Shown here piece after piece: positions 1-11,981 of a stretch of 64,000 bases of DNA. The stretch is from Paramecium octaurelia. Taxonomy: Eukaryota > Ciliophora > Oligohymenophorea > Peniculida > Parameciidae. The stretch is taken from positions 159,818 to 223,817 of the forward strand of contig CAJJDP010000107.1 in assembly GCA_905182995.1 (NCBI GenBank), given 5' to 3'. Positions within the stretch are counted from its first letter, which is position 1. The number at the start of each line of letters is the position of its first letter. The notes beneath the pieces were generated by a model, which saw only the letters and a program-made list of their open reading frames with translations, made no database searches and was not told where the DNA came from. A program made the position numbers and the translations under genes.

Positions 1-1
1 C

Positions 2-492
2 CCAGAATCTTACGAGTAACTGATTGCATCTACATCCTTCAATGACAAAAGCGGTATATAAAACTTACTCATATTTTAGTACTAAGCGTTGAAGACATTA
101 CAGAATTAACCAATCTAAGTTAATCTTACTACTCCTAATGTCTATTCATAGAAGTTTCTGAAATGAAATCTTTGTTTGGAAAATCAAAAAAGCAGCCAAC
201 AAAAAATATATAGCTACAATTACTTGATATCAGAAAGGTAAAGAAACCTAAGTTAAGTGAATTCCTGCCCAAATAATTTATAACAAAGAAAGCTGATGGG
301 AATTTCCATACTTGCTTAATTACGGATTCTAATCAAACTCTAGATGATGCTGTTAAAGTGGCAAATTAGCTGGTTCTTGATGGAGTTAAGCATGTTTCTA
401 TTTTAAAGGGAGGATTTAAAGTAAATTAATCTATTTATAAGCGTAGTCTTTGTCGATTTCGATTAAGTAGTAAAAGGATTGTTCAATCATGT
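2..492 (+). CDS. C-terminal part of a rhodanese-domain protein (5' cut by window)
   Basis: The reading frame is already open at base 2, so the gene starts outside the window. A 26-nt intron (54-79, GTATAT..TTTTAG) joins two good frames, and a second (421-446) probably precedes the stop near 490. The visible protein ends in a rhodanese-like fold: LLDIRKVKKPKLSE, then HTCLITDSNQTLDDAV, ANQLVLDGV and VSILKGGFK. The position that would hold the active Cys reads ITDS, so a catalytically dead, binding-type rhodanese is inferred. TBC-domain proteins of the TBCK/TBC1D23 type end with such a domain, but no TBC domain is visible here. The 3' end is less sure: without the second intron another frame stays open to about 669. 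Confidence 0.55.
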
Positions 493-661
493 GATGGCAA
501 TTTTATATATTTCATTATAATACGCATTTATTGTATGATATAGTAGAGTCCATAAAGGATAGAAGTAAGGTGGATGTAATGCAATCTTTGTCACGAGCTT
601 AGTAATGAGAGTTTTAAGTTTCTTATGATTGCTTTTGAGATTAGCATATTAATTAATAACG

Positions 662-2574
662 ATGCTGCCTGAATCACTTCCAATTTTAAAAGAGCTTTCC
701 CTTGAAATGGACATGCTTAACGGGTATTATCTATTTCATCATTAGATGGATGCCCAACATACAATACCCCATAAGACTGAAATTTGAAATGAATGACGAC
801 ATGTTGTGGTCAGTGTAAAGAGATTAGCTAGTTTATGTGGGACCGAGATACGTTGATTCCATGGAGATGTTCTAGAAATACTTGACAAATTGTAAGCATT
901 ACCATATATTGAAGACCAACCGACTAAGAATTAAACAGACATGATGGAGGCAATTCAAAAAAAGTAGCGCTAGCTAAGACTATTTATCAATAGACCTTAA
1001 GCGCAAAAACATTTTATATAGTTTGATTCTGATTTCGAGTCTGGGAACCTAGATTTCGCATTCTAAGTTCGTCCAAACGAGTATAATTGCTATATGAGAT
1101 GTGATTCAAATTCGCGTAGCAGTCATAGTTGGTATCATTTCAGCATGGTTTCGGAGACAACACAGACAATAAAGATATGTATTTGCAATTTCAGCAAACA
1201 TCGCAGCCTTTATTAAAGAGGCATGAGACCTTATATAGGAATCAATGGGGTTTGGAAGTAGGGCGGTGATAACATAGTGTTTGATCAGAAGAATCAACGA
1301 TCATCAAGACTGAGTTTTGATTTGACTCTTGTGAAAGGGTAGAAAATATATGTAGCATATGGAGTGCCATATACCTATTCTTAAATGATGCAATTTATAT
1401 AGCCATTGGGATTTAGTGTTTTTACTAGGACACCTGCAGGTGTAGATATTCCAATCCTCCAGTTTGGCGAGGCGAAGAGAAGAACGATAATAGTAACTGC
1501 TCGTGTTCACCCTGGAGAATCAAATAGTTCTCACATGATGGAAGGTTTTTTGAAGTATCTCATCTCTCCAGATGGTGAGTACCTCTTATAGAAGTAAATA
1601 ACCATATCCATATCAAGAGTTCATAAGTTATAGCAATCCCGATGCTCAACCCTGATGGAGTGATTGCTGGCAATTTTAGAACTTGCTTACAAGGAATGGA
1701 TCTGAACAGGCAATTTTCCAACCCTGATTAGAATACTGCTCCTTAAATCTATCAAATCAAAAAGTTGATCGAGAACATGAAGAGTCCTCCATTTGTGTAT
1801 ATGGACATGCATGGACATTCCCTCAAAAAAAACTTATTCATTTATGGACCCGAATATCCGATTTTCAGTTTAAACTACTTGAAGTGTCGAGTGTTGGCCA
1901 AATTGATGTCTGAGGCAACAGAAGTCTTTCGTTATTGGAGTGGAATTTGGAGAGTGCAACCTAATAAAAGAAATACAGCCAGAGCCATATTGAATTAAGA
2001 GTTTAAGATAGTTAACTGTTTTACGGTTGAATGTTCAAATGGATTATATTACTTGGGATCTCAATAAATTACTAAAGAGTTTGGCATTCCTGATTTTCAT
2101 CAGCTGGGTCAAGAATTGGGAAAGTAAGTTCAGATATTACTTGAAAAGGAAATCAAATATATTGAATATTAGAAGGATAGACTAAAGAACCGTAAGAAGA
2201 AGAGAATAAATCCATATACTAGTTTGCTATAACAAATACAAAAGGATGAAGAAGAACATCAAGTGCAAGATGAAGATGAGTTGTTAGAAAGTGAGAGTAG
2301 TGAAGAAGAGGTAAAAAAGAGGAAAACCTTAATTCGAAAATTTCAATAGCCTAGGTAGTCTTAATTAAGACAGGAAATTGAATGCAGAAAATCATTCGTA
2401 TCTGATCGAAAACCACGAAGTTAAGATAAATCCTTAGACAAATCTTAGATTTCACAAAGGCCTTTTTCACCTTACACTCCTTTTAAGAGATCTGTGTCAT
2501 CATCCAGATATGTAAATTGTCCTACCAAACAATAATAATTGAAATAGAGATTGAGTAATTACGGATTTAATTGA
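662..2574 (+). CDS. Cytosolic carboxypeptidase, M14 family (CCP/AGTPBP-like)
   Basis: Predicted zinc metallocarboxypeptidase of the cytosolic CCP group, which trims glutamates from tubulin tails and other acidic C-termini. The CCP N-domain is visible ([22 protein letters not shown]), followed by the catalytic domain: [14 protein letters not shown] (zinc His and Glu), [16 protein letters not shown] and DMHGHS (third zinc ligand). TVECSNG lies near the catalytic Glu region. A basic, charged tail rich in K, E and S ends at TGA 2572-2574. I chose ATG 662 because the upstream frame is closed by TGA at 626. Introns seen include 724-745 (22 nt) and 892-914 (23 nt, AAG end); one near 1590-1618 is not exactly placed. 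In ciliates this enzyme would act on axonemal and cortical microtubules. Confidence 0.85.
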
Positions 2575-2590
2575 TAAATAGATATTTAAT

Positions 2591-3551
2591 TCATTATTCA
2601 TGTGTTTCCTGATTGACTGTATTGTTGAAGTTTGAATGTCCATTTCTTCTCAGCAACTCCTACTCATACTCCTATTATTCTTTTATTAATTGGAGTTGCT
2701 TCTTTCTTTCCTCTTCGATTAAGACTTGCTTGGAAGTATAGGATGGAGGAGGCTGTCTACTCCACCCTTTCTATGAATATTGACATGGAATACTTCAAAT
2801 TTGTATTTCTAATAATCCTTAAGCCTGACTTATTTCCTGTCCAGATATTGAGATTATTGAAGTTGTTCCACCTAAACAGGGACTGGAACCTATTCGATTT
2901 CAGCTTCCTTTTAAATTCTCATCACATTTAGATTTTGCTTAACTTTCTACAAGTAAGATAGTTATAGCTACTTTCAAGGTATCTTCCCTGATTCTGATTT
3001 CATTTTAATAGTTCTGTTGCATTCTCCAAATTCTGGCTTCCAATGCGTTAAGAGATGCCACTTTGTCTTGGAATTCTGATTCTTCCAAAATTGAAGTTTG
3101 ATCCTACTTCTATTATTCGATAGGTTTCTTTTGAAATTTCACCTTCCTTGCTTCCAACAAGCGGGTATGTTTGTCTAATTCTTGATATAGTTTTTGTAAC
3201 TTGTTATTAATGGCTGCAGACGGTTTTTCTTAGGTTATCTTGACTGTCATCTTCTCGAGGGCCTTCTCCATATACGGTCTACTGATATTCAATTCTTTCT
3301 TCAAATCAGCCACTAGCAATTCAACTGGTTTCTCTCCTTAGAGCACTTACCTTCTTGTATATGGTTTATCTTTTTACTGATTGACTTGATGGTAAAATGG
3401 CAGAATTACTTTGAGGCAAATGAAAATCATCCAAATCAAATTGATCCTTAGATTTAATCTCTTCCCTGAATCGCAATCCCTTATCGCTGAGCACTACGAT
3501 ATCCTTTCTTGTTGCCAACTCTTGAGGTGTAAGCTTGTACAATTAATTCAT
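2591..3551 (-). CDS. Coiled-coil protein of unknown function
   Basis: No family recognised. The N-terminus (MNQLYKLTPQELATRK) is followed by a 19-nt intron after IYKK and then a charged helical stretch (KPVELLVADLKKEL, LYQELDKHTRLLEAR, NALEARIWRMQQNYQN). The C-terminal end reads IEEERKKQLQLIKEQQ, again coiled coil. Between about 2700 and 2920 the frame is interrupted by two TGAs, while another frame (EAEIEQVPVPVQVEQ) looks coding, so at least one intron there is unresolved. An alternative end is TGA at 2650-2652. The start lies only 17 bp from the divergent start of the next gene. Confidence 0.6.
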
Positions 3552-3568
3552 TTTTTATATATATTTAT
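3552..3568. promoter_or_regulatory. 17-bp divergent gap between two start codons
   Basis: Only TTTTTTATATATATTTA-type AT sequence separates the ATG of the minus-strand coiled-coil gene (3549-3551) from the ATG of the plus-strand B-box gene (3569-3571). Any promoter must overlap the coding ends, or one start is annotated too far upstream. Confidence 0.5.
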
Positions 3569-4853
3569 ATGAATTATTTCGCTTGCCCTCTTCATGATGG
3601 ACACTTTCTATCACTAGTTTGCACTGACAAGTCTTGCATCGAATCATTAATTTGCCGTAAGAATGCTTGTGATCTTCTAGCTCTTTGTGAACATGCTGAT
3701 CATCAATCTCATAACACCTTGCCCATCAAACTTATGCTCTAACAAGTAGACGAGGCTGCCAACAACAACTCCGATGCCACTCAATAGAGTGTGATGGATG
3801 TTTCCATTTTCTTGGATAAATCCTATAATGAATGTGTTCGAATAGTAAAACAAAGTTATAAATTGATAGGTGAATCGATTCAATGAATAAATACAAAATA
3901 TTTCAAAGCAGTTGTCGAAGAGAGTAGAAACCTATTATCTTGATCTAAAAAATCAAATACGGAATTTTTCACTTTCCAAGACTCCTATTCATTTCTTGCT
4001 TGATTCTCTCAACATCCCATCAGATTTGCCAGAATTCAAAAAGAATATCGAGTAAGTTTCAAATAATCATCACTAGCTAAATTTTAGAGTAATATTCCTT
4101 TGGAAATGGCATTGCTGTAAGACAAAGTATAAATTCAGCAATTATGGTTGCTTGCAAGTCGCAGATTACTCAGCTCAACGATTAATTGCAGGACATTTAA
4201 ATTGATATCGATAGTAAAGTTGGAATTCTGAGTAGCATTTTCAGAGCACAGCCTGTTACTGCTGCAGAAGTAGTGTAATCAATTGCGTTTCAATTCTCAT
4301 AAAAATTCAAAGGAGCCAATATTGGTTTGAGTGGCCAGAACATGATTGCTGAATAAAAGACTTCGGAATCCAATGGATAGCGATTCATCATTTGTGAACC
4401 TTGTGTACCCAAAAATGGAGTTTACAAATTTGGATTTAAGATCATCAAATATGCAGGATGGATTGGAGTGGGGGTTTGTCACAGAGACATCATTGCGAGT
4501 GCCAATTACAAATTCAACTACACCAACATAGGCCATGGGTACACTTTTATCATTAACATGCAGATCGTATTTGATATCCAACAATGCCTACTCTTGGTCT
4601 CACTTGCAGAAAGACTTGAATTCAGCACACAAGTCCTTCGATTTTGGAGTGGGCGACGTTATTGTTATTGAGGTTGACATCCCGAAGAAGAAAATTACTT
4701 GGTGGAAGAAGAAAACCCAATTGAAGTTTGTAAGAGAATACACATTCTATTTTTTAGTCCATGAACTTGGATACGAACTTAGACTTGTATCCCTGTGCCA
4801 ACTTATGCAGTCCAGGGGATACTGTTGAAATTGTCAATAAGGTTGAGTCTTGA
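3569..4853 (+). CDS. B-box-like zinc finger plus SPRY-like domain protein
   Basis: TRIM-like layout. The N-terminus carries Cys/His pairs typical of a B-box (CPLHDGH, CTDKSCIESLICRK, CEHADHQSH), then a helical region (LSKRVETYYLDLKN) and a C-terminal SPRY/PHR-like beta-domain (GVYKFGFKIIKYAGWIGVGV, AYSWSH, FDFGVGDVIVIEVD, ITWWKKK, LYPCANLCSPGDTVEIVN). Two introns are clear: 4539-4563 (25 nt, CAG end) and 4730-4757 (28 nt). Others near 3870-3915 and 4049-4085 are needed to join frames but are not exactly placed. Such proteins often act as ubiquitin-ligase adaptors or scaffolds; no RING is visible, so function is inferred only from the domains. Confidence 0.7.
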
Positions 4854-4880
4854 TTTCATAATGTGATATATATAATAAAA

Positions 4881-5273
4881 TCAGCAACTTGTAAACTTGG
4901 GATTCACAAACACTGTATTGTTATGCTTTGCATTTGAATATTCAGATATCTGAGTAGCTCTCATATTGAAATTCTTTCTCGTAACTTCCGGATTCAAAAG
5001 TGAGTTCACCTCATAATGACTAGCATTGTGCTCCTTATTGTAGAATGTGGTAGTTAGGTTGCCTCTCCATTTATTCTAAAATCATTAGACACAAAATACA
5101 TCAGAATATTTACTAGTATTCCAAATGTCATTCGTATCAGTAACCTTGAATTGCAAGTTCACCTTCTTCTATTGACTCTGAGACATCTGTTGAGACTGTC
5201 CAAAACTGTATTGCTGTCTGATTTTATCCAATTCTTCAAGAAATTCTTCACGATAAGGTTCCATTTAACTCAT
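4881..5273 (-). CDS. Small hypothetical protein (122 aa)
   Basis: ATG at 5271-5273 opens MSQMEPYREEFLEELDK, and one 24-nt intron (5076-5099, GTATTT..TTTTAG) bridges an in-frame TGA. The protein ends NNTVFVNPKFTSC at TGA 4881-4883. Exon lengths sum to whole codons. The protein is polar and Gln/Asn-rich, without membrane segments or recognisable domain. It is convergent with the SPRY-like gene, with 27 bp between the two stops. Confidence 0.7.
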
Positions 5274-5573
5274 TTTAATATTATTTATTTTAATATATTA
5301 AATTAATTATTTCTATAAACAAATATCACTAAGTTCATATTGACAATATATTATCATTTTAATAGGTTGAATGCAATGAAATTAAGAAAGCCAATATAAA
5401 GTTATAGTTTTTATACTAAATAATCTGTTTGATCAATTGAATTCAAATGTTGTCAAGAAATAGCATGAAAGATTGGCTTTCATTATGTTTTTAAATAGCC
5501 AATTATATATTAATTGATAATAGTATTTAATTATATTATAGAGGCTCAAATTCTTTAATTAATTATTTAATTC
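5274..5573. other. Intergenic, AT-rich, nothing recognised
   Basis: About 300 bp between a minus-strand gene start and a plus-strand gene start, so it should hold both promoters. It is very AT-rich with short open stretches only; I see no RNA gene or repeat. Confidence 0.6.
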
Positions 5574-7346
5574 ATGTAAAAATAAGGTTCATGTTCGCAT
5601 TTTTCAAAGTACAGGCTTGAATAAATTGGGAATTTAATCAAGACTAATTTTACATATTGTGATAATGCTAAGAGGTAATAATGTGAGAGCGATATTGAAA
5701 AATGGTTGTGCATAGAATGCGGATTTTTTGGATGTAGCAGAAATAGTGATAACCAATGTTCATTTAAACACAATCAATAATCTAATCATCCACTTTCTAT
5801 ATCAGTCAATTCATTCGCTATTTGGTGTTATGTTTGTGATAATGATTTAGAAACAATATAGGAGGAAACTGAAAACAAGGGGTAGAAAGAGAAAATCTCT
5901 AAATTTGTTGATAGCATGAAAAATCTCCTGTTCAAAAAAATTAAACAAAACAAACCAACTCAAACAATTTAATAATTCTAGCAAGTCTAACAATAATAAT
6001 AATAATAACCCTAAACTCTGAGTCAAGAAATTAAACAGCAAACCACTTAACCATTGAATTACACACCCAAGCAAGTGTTTGGATTGAGGAATTTGGGGAA
6101 TACTTGCTTTTTCAATTCTGTTATGTAATGTTTAAATGCAACGGAGAGTTTAAATTCATTCTATTTGGACCATAAGAAGTTTAACTTCTCTTCTTATAGT
6201 TAAAATGTAGATAACGACGAGGATGATGATTGGACCACAGTTGAGAACAATAAATAAGTTAAATAATAAGTGAGACCCAAGAGTTCAAAATTATCTATCA
6301 ATTAGATATATTAGAATTTCCTATTAAATAGTAGGAAGAGTAAAGGATTAGTGGATCCTGTGGACTTATTCAAATCGATATAGGCAGTGTAAAATTATTC
6401 TAATTATCGATAGATAGGGGAGATTCAGATCGATGGCTCAATAAGATGCATCAGAATTACTTAGGTGTTTATTGGATGCTTTGTCAACAGGAGAGGAAAA
6501 CACTCATATAGGGAGAATCAATAAAGCTAAAACTAATGGTAAACCCAAGAGGACGATTGTTGAAAATGTATTTGGAAGCTATTTGTGCAATTACTGTAAG
6601 AATTCAGCTCATTATTATTAGTGGAATGCTTGGATTGTGGATTCATCAGTAGGACATTTGATTTCTGTCTTGATTACACTGTTCAAATTAGAAAACCTAA
6701 GGGTCTTATTAATTAGAGATTTCAAGAGGAATACTAAGAGATCACCAGTGAAGAATTAAAGGATGTCAATGTTCCCTATTTGCATAACTCAATTTTGGTT
6801 CAAAAAAACAATAACCCACCAAAGATCGATCAATAAAAGTAAAATAATCTAAGTGTTATTGATTGTCTGGATGCTTTTACTGAATATGAGGAATTGAACC
6901 AAAAGAACAATTTCTTTAAATGTGAGTAGTGTGCAAAGCAAGGGAAAAAGTCAGGAAGAGCTTTAAGAAAGTTCTTCTTATACGATTTACCTTAAGTGGC
7001 CACAATCATTTTGAAGAGATTCCAATAGAAATCAGCAGGTAGATTTGAGAAGGTCTCGGAGTAAGTTGATATTCCAGAAACCATCTATCTAGAGGACTAT
7101 ACTATTTTAAAGGGAGAACCAAGCCAGACGGTTGAAGAAATAAAGACCTAGAAGTTTCCATATCGATTGTACGGAGTGGTCGTTCATCAAGGTACTATGA
7201 CAGGTGGACATTACATATCCTACGTGAAGCACAAAGAAAACAATCAAGATCATTGGTTCTATTTTAGTGATAGCAATTTCAAAGAGGTCTCTCTTAAATA
7301 GGCTCTCAGCAATCAAGCTTATATTTTATTTTACGAAAGAGTCTGA
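5574..7346 (+). CDS. Ubiquitin-specific protease with ZnF-UBP domain
   Basis: Predicted deubiquitinase of 571 aa. An N-terminal ZnF-UBP finger (CSHF, WLCIECGFFGCSR, CSFKHNQQSNHP, WCYVCDNDLE) binds free ubiquitin C-termini. After a Gln-rich linker comes the USP catalytic core: Cys box LRNLGNTCFFNSVMQCL (Cys about residue 178), AQQDASELLRCLLDAL, CLDCGF and CEQCAKQ zinc-binding fingers, and His box TGGHYISY (His about 527) with YFSDSNFKEV. Introns 6387-6417 (31 nt) and 6596-6621 (26 nt) leave an exact codon count. The layout matches the USP3/USP22/Ubp8 group, so histone or general deubiquitination is possible. The start ATG 5574 gives the complete finger. Confidence 0.9.
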
Positions 7347-7370
7347 TAATAATTTATTGTTAAAATTATT

Positions 7371-8210
7371 ATGTTATTTGAAAGTTCCATTAGGTCTGGA
7401 GATCCTCGTCTTACCAATAGGAATAAATAAGGATTGGCCACCGAAGTATCGAATGCCTATGACAATTCATTTAATGGCAGAGTAATCTATGCCAGAAACC
7501 TATTCTCTAAGTTATTCCTTCAATTAGTTATTGTTTGTATTTGTAGACAATAGACTAGGCATTTATGTGTGGATAGTGCATGCTTTGCCAGATCTAGATC
7601 ACTTCTTAGAAAATACCTAATGGATATTTTGGTTAAGTTTAGGGATTTGTATAGGAATATCAATACTAGCCTTTATTTACAGGAATCACATTAAGACTGC
7701 CCCAACAAATTGGTTAGTGTTCTTATTATTTACTCTATCTTTGGCCTCAGTATGTGGATGCTTAGTGGCATTTGGTAACTCATAAGTTGGATTATTAATT
7801 TTCGTGAATTTTGCAAGTATGAATCTAACATAATGAATAGGTCTAATATTCTTTTTATTTTTGTATTCATCGACTGTAAGAAGAAAGATTACTTATTCTG
7901 GAGCAGTCCTTTTTGTATCTGCGGGGATATTGATTGTGTTTGAGATGTTTACAATCTTTAGCTAAATCTCATTATTTTGGATCATGGTCATCTCTTTGTC
8001 CTCATTTTTGTTTGCATTTATGTTGCTTTACGATACGTATTCTAATTTGAAGTAATTATATAGCATTTATTTTATAGTTCTGAAGATTCTTATGATATCA
8101 ATACAGCAGATGATGTGAGTGGTAGTGTAACTATATATTGGGATATTGTATTGTTATTTTTGAAGATGACAGAACTCATCAAAGATAATCTATTTAACAG
8201 ACATGATTGA
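7371..8210 (+). CDS. Bax inhibitor-1/lifeguard (TMBIM) family membrane protein
   Basis: 255-aa multi-pass protein, starting 24 bp after the USP stop on the same strand. Three introns (7537-7558, 22 nt; 7817-7840, 24 nt; 8052-8077, 26 nt) give a whole-codon sum. About seven hydrophobic segments are visible (LFLQLVIVCIYVWIV, WIFWLSLGICIGISILAF, NWLVFLLFTLSLASV, GLLIFVNFAS, AVLFVSAGILIVFEMF, LFWIMVISLSSFLFAFML). The conserved closing motif YWDIVLLFLKM is present. The family acts as Ca2+ leak channels and stress regulators in the ER, Golgi or plasma membrane; that role is inferred from the family. Confidence 0.88.
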
Positions 8211-8253
8211 TAAATATTTCATAACAGAATAATATTATATATAATAAGTTTCA

Positions 8254-10714
8254 ATGGAATAAATCAAAATTTGTATTTCAAGTCTCTAGGAATTTTAGTT
8301 TAATCTGCATAAAGTATTGGATAAACTGAAAAACGAGAAGTATAGATATTCTAAAATTTTAAAGTGATCTTGCTATTACTTTCCTTTAATTTGCTGATGA
8401 AATATTTCAAAGTAATGAAAGCTTATTGAAGAAATATCTTCTGTTAATGGTATGATTTAGCGCATATAAAATCATAGATAATTAGGGATGCAGTTTATTC
8501 GAATCCAATTGGTTCTGTGACAAATAAATTAGCTAGCAATAATTCCCTTTTGAACTATTTATAGGAGGTAGTTATGTTTCAACCAGGTTCTGATGATGAA
8601 TACAAAGGCATTTATCGATTTGAAAATGATAGTAATTGACATTACTATTAACTTGTTAGTTCCATAAATAGCTATTAAATACTTCAATTTGATATTGGAA
8701 CTCATTAAATACTTGGCTGAAAAATACCCTGTCTCGTAAAGCAAAAAACCTACTAAGTTTAAAATTCTGTACGACAGATTGATTCAATAGAGAATAATCT
8801 TTCCTAAATATAACCGGGAATTAACAGCGGATGTTAATGAAATAGAAGAGGCAGCTGAAGAGAGCTAACCTGTTAAAAGACATCAAGTATAGTAAATGGA
8901 ACCGAGTAGGGAAAGTGGCATCAAACAATTGGAGGAATTATAACTCGAAATGACTGAGTAAATTGAAACGATTTGGGATATGCTTTACGATTAAAATTGT
9001 AATCCAGAAGGAGCAAAAGACAGTACATAAAAATTATGATTTTAGTGTTGCAGTTCTATTGTGATACTTTTAAGGAGAGTGATGCCAAATTACAATAATT
9101 GGAATATGAATTATCCGACAAATTGAATCAATAACAAAAAGACTAGATTGAAATATTGTGCAATTTCATAAAGATTTTTAATTTGAAGTTTAATCATTTT
9201 GAAAGAAACAAAACTAAGAATGGGTTCTTGGAATTTCAACATGCCGTTTTAACAGAGGCTAGCAAAATTACAAAAAAAAATTACACTCCATCTGATGCCT
9301 ATCAAAAATCAAAGATACAACCTCTTTCCTCTACCAGATAAATTGGTCAAGATGATACTCAAGATGTAGCCAAATCGAATGATCTCACTTAAATTCACGC
9401 AAAAGAAAAAGTTGTATCTCAAATTAATTTTTAAGCCTAGTCAGATTTATAAAAATAACATGATTAATAAATTATGTAAGATAATTCTAAATAAGTTGAT
9501 AAATTGAAAGGCCCTTCATAGTCTTAATATAATTAATATGATGATTATGATAGCTTCAATCAGTAAAATTAATTTGAATAATAACAGTATGACTAACAAT
9601 TTTAATTGAATTAATAATAACAACAATAGGATTATTAATACTTCTAGGAGAAACCCTAATAAAACTCATTTTAACCAGTAAACTAAAATAACCCTCATTA
9701 ATTAGAAACTGATTATTAGCAATTTGAGCACAAAATTCCATAATAACACTAAAATTACTTTTCTTAAGATTATTATTAATAACCTATAAAATAGGAATGG
9801 GGTTCAAGTAATATGGAATAGTATTAGGATTAGTTCAATTAGAAACCAATTGGAATGAAATTAACTTTTGGAAATGGAACTGATTTAGAATAAGATTAGA
9901 TGGATAAGGGATCGAGTTAAGTGTAATTTAAGGAGATCAGACATTCGGAAGAGTAAAAATACTAACAATATCAAAATGATTATTCAGGTTAGCAATTGAA
10001 TTCTCAATCACTTGAACTCTACCAAAAATTAAGTAGATCAGGATATTCATTACAAATGATTGATATTTGGAAGAGGACTTGCTTATCGGGGTAGGGCAAT
10101 TTATTTGAGAATGAGTTAATTAGAGTGTATTGTACATTTGAGTTTTAGTATCAAGTCTTAAATGGTAAAAATTATCTAAAAATATCATTGTTTATTTTCA
10201 ATAAGTCAGAGCAGAATTGGCCCATAAATATCAAGTTTCAAGGGGATAGATGTAATTATGAATTTATTACAATCAGCAACGAAATTCTGGATAAAGTAGG
10301 ACAATAGAAAGGTTCTGGAACGAGAGTTGCAGTACTTAATAATGGTTGATGAATGCAAAGAGCCTATTAATTGTAAGATACAGATTGAGAATAAGTTCTT
10401 TAATGTGTTGTTACCAACAAATCAGTTTAATTTTATAGATTTACTTGATTTGAGGCCAGAGATTATGCAGATAAAAGTGAAGGATGTTCAGTTCTATAAA
10501 AGTCAGCGTTTTAGATTGCAGGTTGGTTTGGAGACGTTGAAGAAACTTCGATTTGCAGAAGTGAGTAATTATTATGGTAATGGATTGATACTAAATAGGG
10601 GCGGCTTATGGGAATAACGAGTACATAAAAGTGGTGATGGTAGATAAAAACATATGGATTATTGAGGCTACCGATTAATAGCTCATTCCATAATTATTAT
10701 TTTTGTTTTCTTGA
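8254..10714 (+). CDS. VHS-like plus adaptin-ear-like trafficking adaptor
   Basis: 770 aa with six introns (8340-8364, 8450-8477, 8568-8586, 9023-9045, 10296-10326, 10577-10598), and the sum is in frame. Residues 1-170 form an all-helical repeat region resembling a VHS/ENTH fold (VLDKLKNENDLAITFL, KKYLLLMIIRDAVYS, YFNLILELIKYLAEKYP), then a GAT-like helical stretch (LEELQLEMTEQIETIWDML). A long Gln/Asn-rich hinge encoded largely by TAA/TAG follows. The C-terminal 190 residues look like an adaptin appendage (ELIRVYCTFEFQYQV, SLFIFNKSEQNWPINIKF, FFNVLLPTNQF, WIIEAT). This order recalls GGA adaptors of trans-Golgi/endosome sorting. The VHS and ear calls are from pattern only and need profile confirmation. 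Confidence 0.7.
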
Positions 10715-10790
10715 GTTTAATTTCAATATTTTATTAATATATTTATGGGATTATAAATAATAAAAAAAGAAATGTTTTTTTTACTCTTAT

Positions 10791-11945
10791 ATGGTGTCAT
10801 GTATTGAAATTTATTTATTAAGAGCTTTTTGGCCATGAGCTTATTAATGATAGGCTTGTACGAGTACAATGGGATGTTCTATTTGTTTGAGTGGGTTTGG
10901 TTATTGTTTTTTGGGAAGATTTTATCGATTGTATTTTTAATAAATGAGGGATCAATCGACGAAGAAGAGAGGGAATAGCTGCTTGAAAAAGAGATTAGTG
11001 AGCACAAATAGACATATATACCATTCAAGCTATACGCAATAAATGCATCAATACAAGCAGCAGACATATTTCTGATATGTATTGAATTATTCTATATGAA
11101 CTTCGGATTGTTCATAATAGTAAGTTAAAATGATTAAAGTAGTGTTAAGGGATTGTGTTTGTATTCTACACCATATACATGAATAAGCATGATTAGCTAA
11201 AAATAATATATGCAGGTGTTGTGCTATTGACAGGTATTTTCTCCCTTGCATTGGATACGGACGGGAATCACGAGTGTTACATAGGGTTGATAGCTACTCT
11301 GCTTCAGATAGGGACCAACATTTACGCAATCAAATTGAAGGAAGAGTTTATGTGTTAGTAAAAGAGAATTCTTAATAAAATTGTAGATATGTGTTTCAGC
11401 ATCCCAAATACATTGCCTACTCTGGTGTAGTTTAGTTCTTGATATGGTGTGTTGTTCTGGTGATAGTGAACTTTATACCTTGTTATGAAACTGTAAGTTT
11501 TAATAATAAGAAATGTCAAAGCTCTTTAGGCAATATTAAGGGATTCTTCGAGGAAACCTTTTCATAGCAATATGAGACAGAAAACAATCACACGAATATT
11601 GTAACCAAATATTTATATTGACAAGACCTATCCAGTTATAGTATTTGTGATTTTGATATTAGTGAGTTCAGCCATTAGTTACATGGACAACAAAATAACT
11701 ATGAAACAATAATCAGATAAGAAAGAGATTATTTAATAATTTGTGTTTTTTCCCTTATGGATTTGGATATACTCTGATCCTAGAAACAGAACTTTGTTTG
11801 TGTTTTGTATATTGTTCTTCATTTTGCAATGGCTAATGGGACTCTACATAGTAAATGATTGAATAATAAAGTATAGATATTTCAAGACAAGAAGACAGGC
11901 AAAAGAGAATAGGAATATGATGATTTAGATTCGGAGTTTTCATGA
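10791..11945 (+). CDS. Multi-pass membrane protein, possibly drug/metabolite transporter-like
   Basis: About 336 aa with many hydrophobic helices (MSLLMIGLYEYNGMFYLF, AADIFLICIELFYMNFGLF, IVFVFYTIYMNK, IIYAGVVLLTGIFSLAL, YIGLIATLLQIGTNIY, VVQFLIWCVVLVIVNFI, YPVIVFVILILVSSAIS, LFVFCILFFILQWLMGLY). Introns at 11120-11142, 11358-11386 and 11851-11876 are clear; a 37-nt one near 11491-11527 is needed. The first exon may be just ATG 10791-10793 with a 29-nt intron, or translation may start at ATG 10835; both keep the frame. The helix pattern and internal arrangement are reminiscent of SLC35/EamA carriers, but no diagnostic motif is seen. Confidence 0.6.
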
Positions 11946-11981
11946 TTAAGATTGTAATTTTTTTGTAATGAATCATACCAC

